A stretch of 64,000 bases of DNA, taken from Galaxea fascicularis. Lineage: Eukaryota > Cnidaria > Anthozoa > Scleractinia > Euphylliidae. The DNA lies in NCBI GenBank assembly GCA_948470475.1, contig OX419338.1:12180247-12244246 (forward strand), given 5' to 3'. Numbering within the stretch: the first letter of the stretch is position 1; each line of letters starts with the position of its first letter. Below, one piece after another: positions 44,451 through 57,240 of the stretch. The notes below the pieces were generated by a model. That model was not told the DNA's origin. It did not search any database and saw nothing but the letters and a program-made list of their open reading frames with translations. The translations under genes were made by a program, and so were the position numbers.

Positions 44451-45421
44451 GTTTTGTTTTTTGGCTGAGAAAGTAACGAACGTTTTTCAGTTTTGACCAA
44501 CTGCGAGGTACCATCAAGGAAATGTTCAGAATTCGAACCACAAATTTTACCAACAAATGACATTTTCCAAACTCTTTATCTTATGCAACACCTCACTACG
44601 CAAAGTGTGACAGGTCAGTGTGACAAGGAATGGGTTGGGTCTTGGCTAGAGGCGAGTGTTTACTCATAAATTAGTACGTGATTTCAGTGCGAACAGACGT
44701 TCACACGTTTGGGGACCGTTCATTTATTTATGGAATGGAGGAGGGGGGGGGAGCGCCCAAAAAAGCAAAGAAAAAGGGGGGATCGAGCGGCGAAATTCGG
44801 AGATAAAAAATAAGTGGAAAGATAGCTGATGTAACTTGGAGGGGGTGGGTGGGGGGGTTCATCACCCCAAAATTCTTTTTTAGGGGCGTCATGTGACTGA
44901 AACTGGTAAGCTGGGGGGGGGGGGGCATACAATTTTAAATGACACTCCCCCAAAAGCCCACCATCCAATGCAATCAGAGTGCAGGACTTAGGTGTGTAGG
45001 ACCCCTGCAGCCAGTGTGAAGGAAATGTCCAGCGGATACTAAAAATTGATTGAAAGGTATCCCATAGTTTAAGTCATGAGTAATTGGTTTGTCGGCGCTC
45101 TGACTTCACTTTACCAGTACGAGAAGCATTTTTTTTTAGAAGGGGCGGGGGTAAGGATTCTTTGATGGAGAGTCGCTGAAGCCATGTAGTCAACGAGAGA
45201 GGTTCTACGACTAAACGTAACACCTTGTGTTGGCAATATCCACTATCCCAGAACGCTAGCAAAGATTCAGATACAACTTCTCCATTCAGCGAATCTGTGC
45301 TTTTAATGATACTCACTTGAACTTCAAAAACGGAAACCACTTTTCTTCCGGGAGAACTGTTTTAATACAGTGTATCTTAATACTAAATCTGTTGTAACTA
45401 GCATGTTCTATAATTAGGGCC
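44451..45421. other. Gene-free stretch, 3' flank of TMEM39
   Basis: G-rich low-complexity runs near 44740, 44840 and 44910. An 88-residue minus-strand ORF (45074-45340) just downstream of the TMEM39 stop has no recognised motif and could lie in its 3' UTR. Confidence 0.45.
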
Positions 45422-48400
45422 TCACGTCCCTGTTCTCTCTCGCACTACTGCTTGAAGAGCCCATCGATCCCGGAAGAGCCTGTACAGAGCCAAGTAGTTA
45501 AACGTTAGAAGTCCCGTGACGGAGAGGAGCTGGTGCCAAGAGTGTGATCGTGTGATCATAACCAGCTGATACAAAACGAGAAGAAGAAGAACAGAAGCCA
45601 TCCAGTTGATGAGACGCAGGGGAGATTCAAACATAAACTGGAAACAAAATGTAATACAAAGCTAGCTGCATTCATTTTCATTGACGTCGCCCGATTCAGA
45701 CGCCGTAAACTAAATGCGAATTTGGACCGACCCAGATTAACAAAGGTACGCCTGTTAATTCAGAAGTGAAACCTTAATAGGCTACTTTACAGTTGTTCGC
45801 TCAGTGACCTGGCCTATGAATGGCAGCGAGGTTGCCGGTGACCTTGTTCTGATAGAGACCTCACTGTTTTTATCATGTAAATCATGTTGTTGTAATGCTA
45901 ACTAGTCTGCATTTACATAAGAAAAGCAGAAAGGTTTCTATCAAAACAAGGTCACCCTCAGCCTCGCTTTCATTCATAGGCTAGGTACCTCTGCCACAAC
46001 TGTAAAATGGTCTATTAGCCGTTGCACAGCCGTTCCTAATACAGTTCCAGGATAACCAATCAATATTGTCAGTGGTTTTCAAAATCAGCAAAATGTATAT
46101 ACATAATAATTTATGGATTAAGTTCGGCGCCTGAATCAAAGCCGTACCAAAGTCAAAACTGCCGCTTAAGCTAAGCTGGAAGAACGGCTAAGTCGTTCCA
46201 AATTAAAATAGCCGTTCTTAAATTGATTCAGACGCCGAACTTAATTCAATGCATTGGGTTCGGCTCATGAAAAGTACGGCGTCTGAATCGGTTCTTAGTA
46301 ATCGTATTAAAAATATGAGTAATAATACAAAGACATATCATACTGTCAATGATAAAAATGATCATTATAATTAAGAATAGACCTTTTTCCCGCCATCTTG
46401 AATTCTATTGTTTTGACTAAGAAATTATTGGCTGCCGAGGGGGAAATCGCTGGAAAATTTATCGTATGCACAGCTTTCGGGATAAATTTTTACTGCTTGT
46501 CTTTCATATTCCATAACAAATATTACAAACGTTACATCTTACTGAAACGGTATTTGGCAGTTGTTCCTATGGTTAGCAAAAAATTATTGTTAAAAGTTAT
46601 CACGTCACAGCATTCTTTATAATTTTTTCTCATCTGCCCCCTAGGTATCCCATAATTTCCTCGGAATTCAAGATGGCCGCCGCATCGGTAAAAAGGTCTA
46701 TTATTTGGCAATGTGAAAATTGTTGAGTAATTGGACAATGTTCACTTCGCCTTCGGCGAATGATTGTTTCGGTGTAATGTCATTGCTGAACAACAGAAAT
46801 CGCAATCAACACATTTCATTTCCGGTGTAAAGATCAAATGCATCTGCGGAGTCAAGGCATTTTGCTTTGCTTTGCATTCACTGCCTAGTGCTGTCAATAT
46901 AACGTCATACAAGGAACCGCTCAACCAATCAAATTGCTGGAAACTCGTTGCTCAGCTCTGAAATTACACTTCTAGTAAATAACAATCATTCTCTGGACCC
47001 CTATTAAGTCAGAAACAATACGCAATTTAACAAAAGACGGTAAAGATGGGCAGTCAACCAAAAGCCGAAAAGAGGCCATGCGAAAAATGGGACTGAACGT
47101 CTCGCAATAAAAAGCGAACCAGAACTGACACAACAGCAAAAATATTCTGCCATGTCATGAGCTTAACCCTTTAACTCCTTCGAGTGATTTCCCCTTATAG
47201 AAACATTGCTCAATCAAATATAAAAGTTGTGAGAAGAAGGAAGAGATCAACATCATGAAAAAGGTATTGGTTGTTTAACAAATTCTCCTCATTATCACCA
47301 TAGAAAATGTATGGAGGACAGTCTGGAGAATATATATTATTCAACTTACAAAAAACCTGCCATGGTGGGAGTCCCCTGGTATTGCTACATTGTGGATACC
47401 AAGCGCTCTGTAGAGAAGTTTACCATGCCGCACTAGAACCCCGTGAGGCCATACTGTTAATGCGGACCATCTGGAGGTGCAATAAAACACAACATACCAG
47501 AAAGTGAGGCGTGGCTGTACCTTTAAAAGGCCGTCACAAGAATCGATGGAAGTTCAAAAGTCTCATTGTGAGCAACCTTGCGCACTTTAACAATTCAAAT
47601 CTGCCCTATTTTTCCTGAGAAACAGGTCGGCTTATTGTTAAATTCTCACCTTCGTGGGACATTAAGATACAACCCTGGCTAAGTTTCATAGAAAAAGGTT
47701 GCACGAGTGTGCACAAGTAATTTGAAAGCTGTGCATGTCCATAATCAATTTCATCCTTCGGTATCTTTCAGACTTGTACCTTAGCGAAACTGACTTAGAA
47801 AGAGAAAACAAATGCTGCATTTATGTAACACCACGACAACTTAACACTTACACGTGTGGAGTATCTCGGTGGCCACACGGATATCTTTCCCAGCCCCCAA
47901 GATGCAGCGCGCACTTGTGAAGGGCGTCGCAGTAACTCAGCGGTAACATAAACATCATAAGCATAAGAAGCGAGCTTAGCCAGACAAACAGCGTGTGTTG
48001 ACACGCCCACCACATGTCATAATACACGTAATGTTGCTGTAAAATGATCAGAAACCAAAATTAATGAATCTTTTATATAATTACCAAATCAATACGCGCG
48101 CTCTGATTGGTCAATCAGCAACGGTTTATTGTGCCAGTAAACTCATGGAAATTTCGCGCGTTTTCTGAATTATTATATAAAAGCAATAGACCACAATTTT
48201 CTATGGTTTAAAGGCATAAACCATTTGAGATGTTGGAAGAACACTCAAAGAATTCATAAATCACTCGCCTGCGATCGTGATCTACGAATTCTTCTCGTGT
48301 TCTTCCAACATCTCGCGTGGTTTATCAGCCTATAAACCATAGAAATTTGTGGTCTATTGCTTGATAAGTGTTCGAAGGTGACAAAACACGCGTTTCTTCA

Positions 48401-50935
48401 GTGTTGTTCCACATGGGTTTGCTCCTTCAAATGTTTAATCACGTTTAACGGGGCTCTGTAATGGGAGGTTTGTCGTTTCCCGGCGGAAAGTACACAGAAA
48501 TGCTACTTAACCTTTAGTAATACCGAAACATTACTAGGAGAAATATATCAATCGATATTTTGCAGGTAAAGTGATCCATAATACATTTTTGCCCATGGTT
48601 TCAAGATGACGTGCGAGAATGTAAAAAACTTTGCCTAAATTTTTCAAAATGCAATCCATTTATATCCTTGCCATCCGTAACAGAAGAAGACAGTATTTAG
48701 TGGCAGTGCAGTAACAAAGTCTTGAGTAAAAAAACTGTTTCATTATTTTTGGGTTTTCCCTGATTTAAAGACACAATTTAGCATTTTACAATGGACCAAA
48801 ATAGCATGAAAGAACTCCTTTGATTACTCCCCACACGAAGCTTAAAAAACACGCAGAGAAGTAGTGACTACAGGGTGTTGATAACCAAACTAAGAACCAA
48901 ACGTTTCTGTCTTTCGCGGTAACGCAATGGTCCATCGGTCAATAACACAAGTTATTATGTGGCAATGATAGTACAAGCGACTTGATTGGCTGCTGAGCGG
49001 GCCCGATTTCCTTGTAACGACCGCGAGCATTACAAAATGTTTCTTCGCCCCGGCGATTCTCGTAAGCACAGCGACAAAACTCATAGCGAAACTTTTTCCC
49101 TCAATAATAGCTACATTTAAGTGAGGCAAAAATATCTAGTCCTTTAAAGTTACGAATGACGATGAACATTCAGAGAGCGAGTTCTATTATCCTGGAAAGG
49201 AAGAACAAGCCAAAGTGTACAACTTCTCCGGTGCAATACAGTCCTTTTTTTTAATTTCCATAAAAAGCCATATAATAAATAACTTCGTCCGTTCGGTCAT
49301 TACTAACTACTTAATAACCGAGAGTGAGGTCGTTACGGGAAAATCTCAAACTGAGGCCTTGCCGTATTGACCGAGCGATAGCGAGGTCAATACAGCTAGG
49401 CCGAGGTTTGAGATTTTCCCGTAACGACCGAACGTTCGAGGTTATTAAGTTGTTTATTATATGGCTAACATAACGGTTCTAAGGGCAAAAAAAATTAGTT
49501 CAAGCACGCTTCACGGTAATCTATTCATTAATTTTTATCCAAACTCAGGTCAAACGTTTCACTAACAGTTTTCCTGGTCGTGTTTTCAGTTGTTTGCTCT
49601 AGAGGCGCCGATTTTCAATGTAAATAAAACAAATGTGGCCTTTGGATGACTTTTTGTTGTTTTTGTTCCTAATTTGCATCATCCGTAATCGGCCCGTGGG
49701 CATTACGGGAGAATAATGCCCTGGCGCTTCGCTTCGCTTAGCCAATCAGAGCGCGCGTTATATCGTATACAAACACTAGCCATATAATAAAGGGAAATAT
49801 CAGACCTCGCTCTCGCTCGGTCAATACATCATGGACTCAGCTGGAGATTTTCCTGTAATAGTACTCTCGGATAATATGATGTACGTCCGAAAAACTCGGT
49901 GGGATCCCTGTTGTTCGAAATACCACGTTACTTGGAATGACCAGCTGCGCATAACAACAGGACACAGCTTTCAATCACCTGGCGAGTTTGTCTTTGCCGC
50001 ATACTACAAATTCCTTGTATTGAAATAAGCAAAAAAGGCAAAAAAGAGAAATCATGTTTTGCTTTATTTTACAATGATGATTCCTCAGTTGCTCAAATAT
50101 CGACAAATTTAACTTCTAATCTAAAAAAATTCATTCACAAAACCAAGTTTGTCCTCTCTCTCCTTGACGTGTTGTTTTCTTTACCTTTAGGTTAAGTCAA
50201 GCTTACCTCTGAAAACTTCATTGGTATAAATCCAACGTAATAAGCGCACAAGAGCGATTGAAAGAGCACTTGTTTGATTCGAAGGTTAAAATCTGTACGG
50301 AGGCACTCTGTCTCGTACCGAACTGCATCAGGTGGCAGTGAACAAGGCTGAGGTGCTGGTAGCTCCTGTTTAGAATTCCCATTAACCATGACACCTTTGT
50401 CTAGTAAGCTGGTTTGTAACAACTGCAGCTGTGACAAGGGACCAAGCTCTTGATGAGGGCTTAACTTAAGCATGACTTTACTACCTTGCGGGTCCAACGT
50501 AAAACCAAATGCAAGAAGATACATTACTAACCTAACAAAGAAAAAGGTCACAACGAATGAGTTCTGGGGACCTGGTCATTCAAAAAAAGGATTTTCAACC
50601 CTGCCGATGGGAGGGTTTCGTAATTACAAGAGCCTCTGCGACAGCCTCTTTCAGGAGAATCTGTTCAAGTGCCGGTATTACACACAAACATCTCTTAAAT
50701 TTGAATCGTGTAAAACTGTTAAAGATAGACAACTCATTTTTTATAAGGCGACACTTAAAGGGCCTACGTCACCACGATTTTGTTGTTGTTGTCTCGATGT
50801 TCCTTTGGCAGTTGCCGTTAAAGATAGGTTAAAGTAAGAGTGAGTGTATGGACCGTCCACCGGGACAAAATACAGAGCTGGCCGTTAGTGGAGGTTCCAC
50901 TGTATTTTACTGGCTAATTTACTGACTGACAGACT

Positions 50936-50971
<36 letters not shown>

Positions 50972-53900
50972 CACTGACTGAATGGCTGCCCTTCAAAACA
51001 CCATTGATTTTGTTTTATTGCACTTAGTTGGGCCACTGGTTGCCATCTGACTAACAACATTATAGGATTTTGCCTGCCTTTCCCTGGCAAGGATACTAAC
51101 TGGCTGACTAACAGATTTAGCTGACTGCTGGCCAACTGGTTGTCTAATAATCTGACTAGCTGGCTTGCTGACAGCATAACTCGTGACGATCACACAGCTC
51201 ATGACAACAAAAAGCACAACTTACGGATAACAAAGGAAGAGACAATTTTGAATGCTGTTCTGCTGGATCAGTCTCCATGACAACCACACAAAGCCAGACA
51301 CAAGTGTGAGTAGAACAGCACCCTTAAGCATGATGACAACAAAATATTTCACTGTGTACAGTACCTCTGATGCCAGTGCCTGTAAATATGGAAAAAGACC
51401 AAAGTGGTCAATTAAGTGCACTTCACTCGCATACTGTGCATTCATGCCGAGAGCTACTCGTCTTCATTTGAATTTGCATGAGATTGAGGTGAAGTGCTCT
51501 GGATACATAGATAGATGATCTGTGATCTTGAATGGCATTGACCGACACCCATGTGACTGATTTCAACAAAGAACATTATTAGTATGTGTTTTCTTTTATC
51601 GAATGCAACTATAAGTTGAACTCAGAAAATGAACTATAAACCACCTGTGGATATATGGTTTTGATTCCATAGTTAAGAAATGTTACTGAACAGTGTGACA
51701 CTTGTGTCACATAAAGTCTTTGTGGGGTCAAATATGTTTAACAGTCCTCTTCAAATTTATCTATTCTGTTTATCCCAGACATTAAACACAAAATTATCAA
51801 AAACAAGTTGCTCCTCAAGATTCTGTACCACCATCAATCTTTTGTTAGTGGTAACTTCAGTTGCTAATCTCTTATTTTCATTTGGCCACTTTCACAATCA
51901 TAATTTTGGGTGTAGGGTTTCATGGCTGGGACAATACCGGTAGTTATGCCCTGGTCAGTGAAAGTACAAAATGTTTAACAAGAATCAAACAATCGAGTTA
52001 GGAGCAAAGGAGTTGAATCAGCAAAAATTACAATTTATAAGCATAATTTCAGTTTAAATTTGTCATACATCAAGCCACAGATTGATTTTCAATTGAGTGT
52101 CAAAAGTAATTTGGTTTTGCAATAATACCAGAACACCATGCTTGGATGGCAAAACCTGTGCCATTTTTTGAACAAACGAGTTCAGCAAAACCATAGTAAA
52201 TTGCACCTACATCAATTTTTATTGCAACTTACTTTGAGGCACTTTGCAACACTTGATACAGCTTGTATGTATTCAGATTGGTTCACTGAGTTGCTTGTGT
52301 CTGCTGTAATTTGCCAGAATAATTACTGTGGTTCTGGCATTACAACACTCAGTAGAAGGTGTTGTTGCAAGAGGGGAGTACGCGGTGTTCTCAAAAACCA
52401 CTGGCAATCATATCACCCGCTATGATTTGCTGGTAAAAAGAGAATATGCAGGGGAAAAATGGCGTTGTTCTCCATTGGTGCTGTCTACTTTCATTGATTC
52501 CTCTACTACTTGAAATCTTTTGACAACCCTGAGTATGTGCCAATTTGGCCTCAAATCTCAGATTCTCTGAAATTAATTTTGCCCTCCACTGGCCTACAGA
52601 AGGGTTAGAATGTCAGAATTCAATGAAGTGTACCGGTATGACTTTCACCAAAAATTCAAGTATACTGAATCAAAACGATCTGATGCATGGTTCATTTCCT
52701 TTGTTTAGGTTTCAGCATATGTCATGAATACATTAATTTTAATTTCAAATTAAGGCTTTGAAATCACAAACTAACTGCAGACCAATATTATGTACATGAA
52801 TTTCTGGAAAATTAAAACTTGAGGGCAAACTATTATTTGGCAAAACAACTACAACAACAACAACAACAATCTTTATTGTGCCCTTAAGATAAAAGAGTTA
52901 AATTGTTTAACAGAAATAATTGTACAAAGAAAAAGAGAGCACAGCCACTCACTTACTCTCCTCTTGCACGAATACCTTCATGTCAGAAATCTTAATGCCA
53001 ACAGCATGGACTACTAAAATGGACTTTGATTTCAGCTTAAGCAGAAGTTAAACAGCCTGTCCTAACCTGTCCTAACATGATCCATACCACTCTGCGGCTC
53101 AGGAAAATGGAAATAAACCAAATAAGATGCACATCAACCATGTGAACATTCTGCAGGATAATAATGTTGTATTGTTTTGTTAGTATAAAACAAATATAGT
53201 ACTCTGATTGGCTACTTTAACACCATACAGTATTATTCGCCCGATTGGGAGCCAAGTATAGATCTTTATCTGGCAAGAACGGACTCCTTAAATAAGTGCT
53301 TGTTCAACAAAATTACAGCTGTACTATCCCCTAAATGTAATAATAAAAAACCAACAATTTTCATTTCCAATTCTCACTTTAAGGTTGCTTTTAGGTGCTC
53401 TCTATATTGTTAAATCCTTTCAAGTCTTAATTGTATACACCATGGCTATGGCACTTTCACTAGCCCAAGTCATATCAATGAGTATGCTTTGTCTGTATAG
53501 GGCCATACAGGTCATGGGGTATATAAAACTAGCTTATCACTTTTCCCATAATGTTGATCAACTCACAAAATGAGGATCAGTGTTAGTAAATCTTTTGTCT
53601 AAAGAGCAATACACATTATCAATCAGGAGGGGAAGAGGGGGGGGGGCATATTGGTGAGAACACTAGCATCCACCATTTTCCTTGTTAGCTCATCAATAAA
53701 ACAAAAAAAGGAGCTCATTTATCAGCCCCCATAATGGCATAAATACCTCTTACTAACAGAGATCAAGGTCTGTACTGTGAGTTTTTTCCTGTTTGCTTAT
53801 GGCCCAAGCACGAAGCGAAAGGGCAGTCAATCAACAGGAAAAAACAAGGATCTGTAACTTACAGTACCAACCGAGAAAAGGAGGTTAGTAAGATTTTGTT

Positions 53901-55324
53901 ATATCTCTGATGTTAATCGGGTGCATGGGAAAGGAAACTTTCAAATTTAGTAGACCGTACAGAAGAATACGGCCCACAAAATTAACCAATCACAGTGCGA
54001 GTTGTAACTGAAGAACAATGCCAGCAAAGCACCTTGAGTAAAGTAATTTTATCAAGGGATTAGTGCCAAGAAAAAATTCTGTCCTTAAAATCATCTTTGA
54101 TAAAGTGAACCATTGTAATGTGAACAATTTTGTAAAAAGTTTTGTTTTGGCATTTGAAAGTTACAAATAACATCTAAATCCCTATCAACCCATGGATGCC
54201 ATTAGGAATTCTGGCAGCTGAGAAGGGGGCAGCTGAGCATCAGAACCAAACGTAGGTGTGAAGCAAAATGTACATCTTAAATGATCTTTAAAAGATGGAC
54301 TTTGACGCATGTAAGACGACAATAAAACGTACACATAATACGTGTATTATTTAACACAATAATACATTGTTTTGAGGGGAAGTGACAAATTATCATGACA
54401 ATCAATTTCCGTGACAGGCAACGTGAGAATTCATTCATGATTCGACCTGCTTACTAACAAGTATTAAATGATCAACTATCACTGCTCTGGAGAATCTAAC
54501 CTTCCGCGATCGAGTTGTAAAATGCTAAGTTTAAGAATTCAACAGATGCGACTTTCAAGTTAACGATTAAGCTAAACTTAATAATCAATGAATGAGGACA
54601 CCTGGTAAAGCGAACATAATCAATTTGTACAGTGAATAATTATCCGCGACGCTGATGCCAGCTAGCAATTTATTGTGTACCATTAATCATTAGGTTTGCA
54701 TGCGGGAAAAAACGCTCAAAAGGCGCGCGATTCCGGCTAAATTTATCGCTCAAAACAGAGGTGTTTGGTAAAACAAAAGATGATTGCGCTTACCGTTTTG
54801 TAGATGTTGACATGTTGAAGGACGAGAGCGCAGAGAAGGTAGGACAGAAACAAAGCTTCGAATCCCATAGAGGTAAACACTGGCAAACTGGGATGAGGAT
54901 GGTGGTATAAGGGACGTATTGTCAGTAATGAGGAAATTGAGTGTATTCCACTGTGACTGTTGGATTGGGGTGTTCCGTTCCTAGAGAAAATAATAAAAAG
55001 CGAAACCGAGACTCCTATAAAAACGTGAATTCAGCTACGATGACTTTTATCTGCTTTCATTTCCCAGAAAGCTATAATCTGAGCATTTTTAAAAGCCTTG
55101 CTATTTCCTGCTCTGTGAACACGAGCCTCACATAAATTCTCACTGACAAGATCCCCAAAACACTGCTTAGCGATAACTTATAATTTGATTTTAAAAAAGC
55201 ACAAACCCAGGGAGTGAGGATAGCATTATTTGACAAACCTGTAACCTCGAACAGCGTTCTGTAGGCTTCGAATACTCGACGGGGAACTAGCCTTGAGGGT
55301 CGCAAATTTTCTCCCTCCCGGCAT
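45422..55324 (-). CDS. TMEM39: Transmembrane protein 39 (TMEM39A/B)
   Basis: TMEM39 proteins are multi-pass ER membrane proteins; TMEM39A is linked to SAC1/PI4P trafficking and autophagy, and the nematode homologue to collagen secretion. Eight coding exons join in phase: 55239-55324, 54794-54980, 53067-53150, 51225-51379, 50207-50531, 47852-48036, 47350-47470 and 45422-45637, giving 452 aa. Recognised in order: MPGGR start, LVLQHVNIYKT, VDVHLIWFISIFLSRR, GFVWLSWRLIQQNSIQNCLF, ECLRTDFNLRIKQVLFQSLL, YYDMWWACQHTLFVWL, SYCDALHKCALHLGGW, VWPHGVLVRHGKLLYRALG and FESPLRLINW near the end. An in-frame ATG 30 codons upstream (55414) was not used because the family starts at MPGGR. About 15 residues expected after NIYKT (VWWYP-type loop) are missing, probably a small undetected exon between 53150 and 54794. 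Confidence 0.93.
45690..46285. mobile_element. TIR element (GATTCAGACGCCGTA ends) hosting a nested MITE
   Basis: CCGATTCAGACGCCGTA at about 45690 is inverted as TACGGCGTCTGAATCGG near 46275. Internal fragments (GATTCAGACGCCGAAC near 46213) repeat the end. The element at 45775-46017 lies inside it. Located in the last intron of TMEM39. Boundaries are approximate. Confidence 0.65.
45775..46017. mobile_element. Nested 243-bp MITE (TAATAGGCTACTTTACAGTTG)
   Basis: Left TAATAGGCTACTTTACAGTTG pairs with CAACTGTAAAATGGTCTATTA on the right with a few mismatches. Pairing continues through GCCTATGAATG / CATTCATAGGC and GGTGACCTTGTT / AACAAGGTCACC. Confidence 0.78.
47163..47340. mobile_element. piggyBac-type MITE relative, copy 2
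   Basis: TTAACCCTTTAACTCC at the left and internal AAAGTTGTGAGAAGAAGGAA, TTTAACAAATTCTCCTCATT, TGGAGGACAGTCTGGAGAAT parallel the element at 8792-8983. The right TTAA end is not preserved. It ends just outside the TMEM39 exon at 47350. Confidence 0.65.
48181..48362. mobile_element. 182-bp foldback, ends AAGCAATAGACCACAA
   Basis: AAGCAATAGACCACAA pairs with TTGTGGTCTATTGCTT; the arms continue through TTTCTATGGTTTA / TAAACCATAGAAA, GAGATGTTGGAAGAACAC / GTGTTCTTCCAACATCTC and AAGAATTC / GAATTCTT. In a TMEM39 intron, about 145 bp upstream of an exon. Confidence 0.85.
49268..49464. mobile_element. 197-bp foldback, ends CCATATAATAAA
   Basis: CCATATAATAAATAACTT pairs with the right end AAGTTGTTTATTATATGG. 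The centre pairs as GTCGTTACGGGAAAATCTCA / TGAGATTTTCCCGTAACGAC, and GTATTGACC / GGTCAATAC closes the hairpin. Another CCATATAATAAA end lies at about 49780 after CAATCAGAGCGCGCGTTATA, perhaps from a second, longer copy. In a TMEM39 intron. Confidence 0.83.
50922..50982. repeat. (ACAG)n microsatellite
   Basis: A run of GACAGACAGACAGACAG in a TMEM39 intron, flanked by degenerate CTGACTG repeats up to about 51170. Confidence 0.85.
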
Positions 55325-55414
55325 CAAACGATAAAGCCAGAAGAAAATATAATCCACAGTGGAAGAGCTGGCGACCAGAGTAAGGATGAACGGCCAAAGA
55401 AGCGTTCCAAACAT

Positions 55415-56548
55415 CTACATTAGCAATCACTTTCCCAACAAATGTCTCTTTCTTGTCAAACCACAAGCCACCGTCTGCTGCAACGCTTTACCGGCTATCC
55501 GCTGATCATGCTAGTGCGGCTTCACATTAGTTGCGGTTCGGTTTGTGACTGAAATACATCAATTTGAGGCTATTGTCAAAGCAATAATATTTTTAACTAG
55601 TTCCTTTAAAAATGAAATAATCGGACTCTTAGCAAGGCTAAAATAACTGAGGGGGAGGGGAGGGTGAAGGGAACGGCGAACAAATTGGCCAAGTGAAGTT
55701 ACCCCTGTCAAACTAGTAGACACTTGGGAGTTCAAGAGGGCACGACGGCCACGGTAACGAGAACGTAGAAACAATAGGTTTACTAAGCAAAAGCTCAACT
55801 CGGCACGTTTTTGCAACATTTCTTTGCTGATTTCTTTGCCATCTCTGCACTACTACGAAGTGAAATTTCATCCCATTTTGATTGTTTTCCCATAGGGTAT
55901 TGTAAAAAAATAAAAATAAAAAAATAATAATACTCGCTGGGGAAACTGGCTGATAATTAAACTGGGATTATTATAGGTGGAGAAAAAAGGAATTTTGAGT
56001 CGCATCGAGCGTTAGAATTCAAGACAGAATGCTGCACATGAATTACCTTTTTTTGTAATTTTTTTTTAACTTCCAACAGTATACATGGCTCGGACAGTCG
56101 TTTCCATGGAAACATTAAATCACGCGTACTTTTTCAATGTCCAAAGAAATTAATCGAATCCAAATATTAGGAAAAATAACAACATACTTAAGGAACCAGC
56201 TCAGAGGCAGCACGGTTACTTTGTCGGATTTTCCGGACAAGTAGCAACGATCCCACGGAGTCTTTCACAGAAGGATTGACTGCAAAGGGGTCTCCCTTTG
56301 ATGAGTAAAATCATCTGGCGTTAGACAGAGTAAAATCTAGAAGTTACTCTTGGGGAGGAAAAGGGTAAAGAACCTTTGAATTTGGCCGAGAGCAATGAAA
56401 CAACACAGAGAAATCCAGATTTGCCACTTTGGTGCATACCATCCTGGATCTGTTTTCTTAAATCAGCTAGCTGGGCTTTCGACTTGAATTCATCTCATTA
56501 TATGCATATTTTAAAGTATACCTCTCATGCAATCCTTTCGAATGGTAT
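55415..56548. other. Gene-free stretch, 5' flank of TMEM39
   Basis: The left part is the probable TMEM39 promoter and 5' UTR. No other gene was recognised; short AT-rich runs near 55905-55930 and 56050. Confidence 0.5.
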
Positions 56549-56945
56549 ACACTCTTTTTTATAAGAAGGTCTAATTTTGGAGCCGAGGCTCGACGTTCTT
56601 ATTTTTTTTTCGCGATTTGAGCCTGAAAACGTTCTAAAAGTGTTCTTAAGTTACATGGCATACACTCGATGTCGCGCAACCATTTGCTGGTAAATTTAGC
56701 TTTACAAAAAGCATTGAACATATAGAGTTTCACAACGCAACATATTTTGCAGTGAAAACGAAGAAAATTAAAGTTCGTGTGCACAAAGTCTTACTATTCA
56801 TTAAAAAAAAAAAAACAAATGAAGAAAAAATTTAAGACGTTCTTGATTGACCGGCTCAGGTTGGGTATGCTCCAAGCATGTTCTTAAAATTTGGCTTAAT
56901 CTCAGCCCCAACGTCAAAAAGGTTCTTATATCAAAAACAGAGTGT
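56549..56945. mobile_element. TIR element related to 25618-25775, copy 2
   Basis: The left end ACACTCTTTTTTATAAGAA is opposed by TTCTTATATCAAAAACAGAG-TGT on the right. GGAGCCGAGGCTCGACG pairs loosely with TCAGCCCCAACGTC. It is longer than copy 1 owing to an AT-rich centre. Confidence 0.7.
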
Positions 56946-57240
56946 ATCATGGAATATCTTACGAGTCACTAGTATTTTCTTCGTATTCTTGGTTTTCACG
57001 TGACGTTATAAAAAAACTAAAATTCAAAAGTAAAGAGACATTTTTAGCTTCATCACGTAAACTGGACATTTTAGAAATGTTTCTGCTTGCACGTTTTCAG
57101 CTTGGTAGCGTGCTTTGTTTTGAAAATAGAGCAGTTTGAATTTTAATTTTTTTCACAGTGCGTGACATAAAGATGTCTGCTCACAAGCATATCGCCTACA
57201 TGAAAACATCGATTCAGCGTGTTTTTCAAAGCGAAAACCA

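Noticed and set aside
45074..45340. An 88-residue minus-strand ORF downstream of TMEM39
   Set aside because: No motif, and no splice partner was found that would join it to TMEM39, whose stop lies before it.
55325..55414. Upstream in-frame ATG extending TMEM39 by 30 hydrophobic residues
   Set aside because: The recognised family start MPGGR is at 55324, so the extension is probably 5' UTR.
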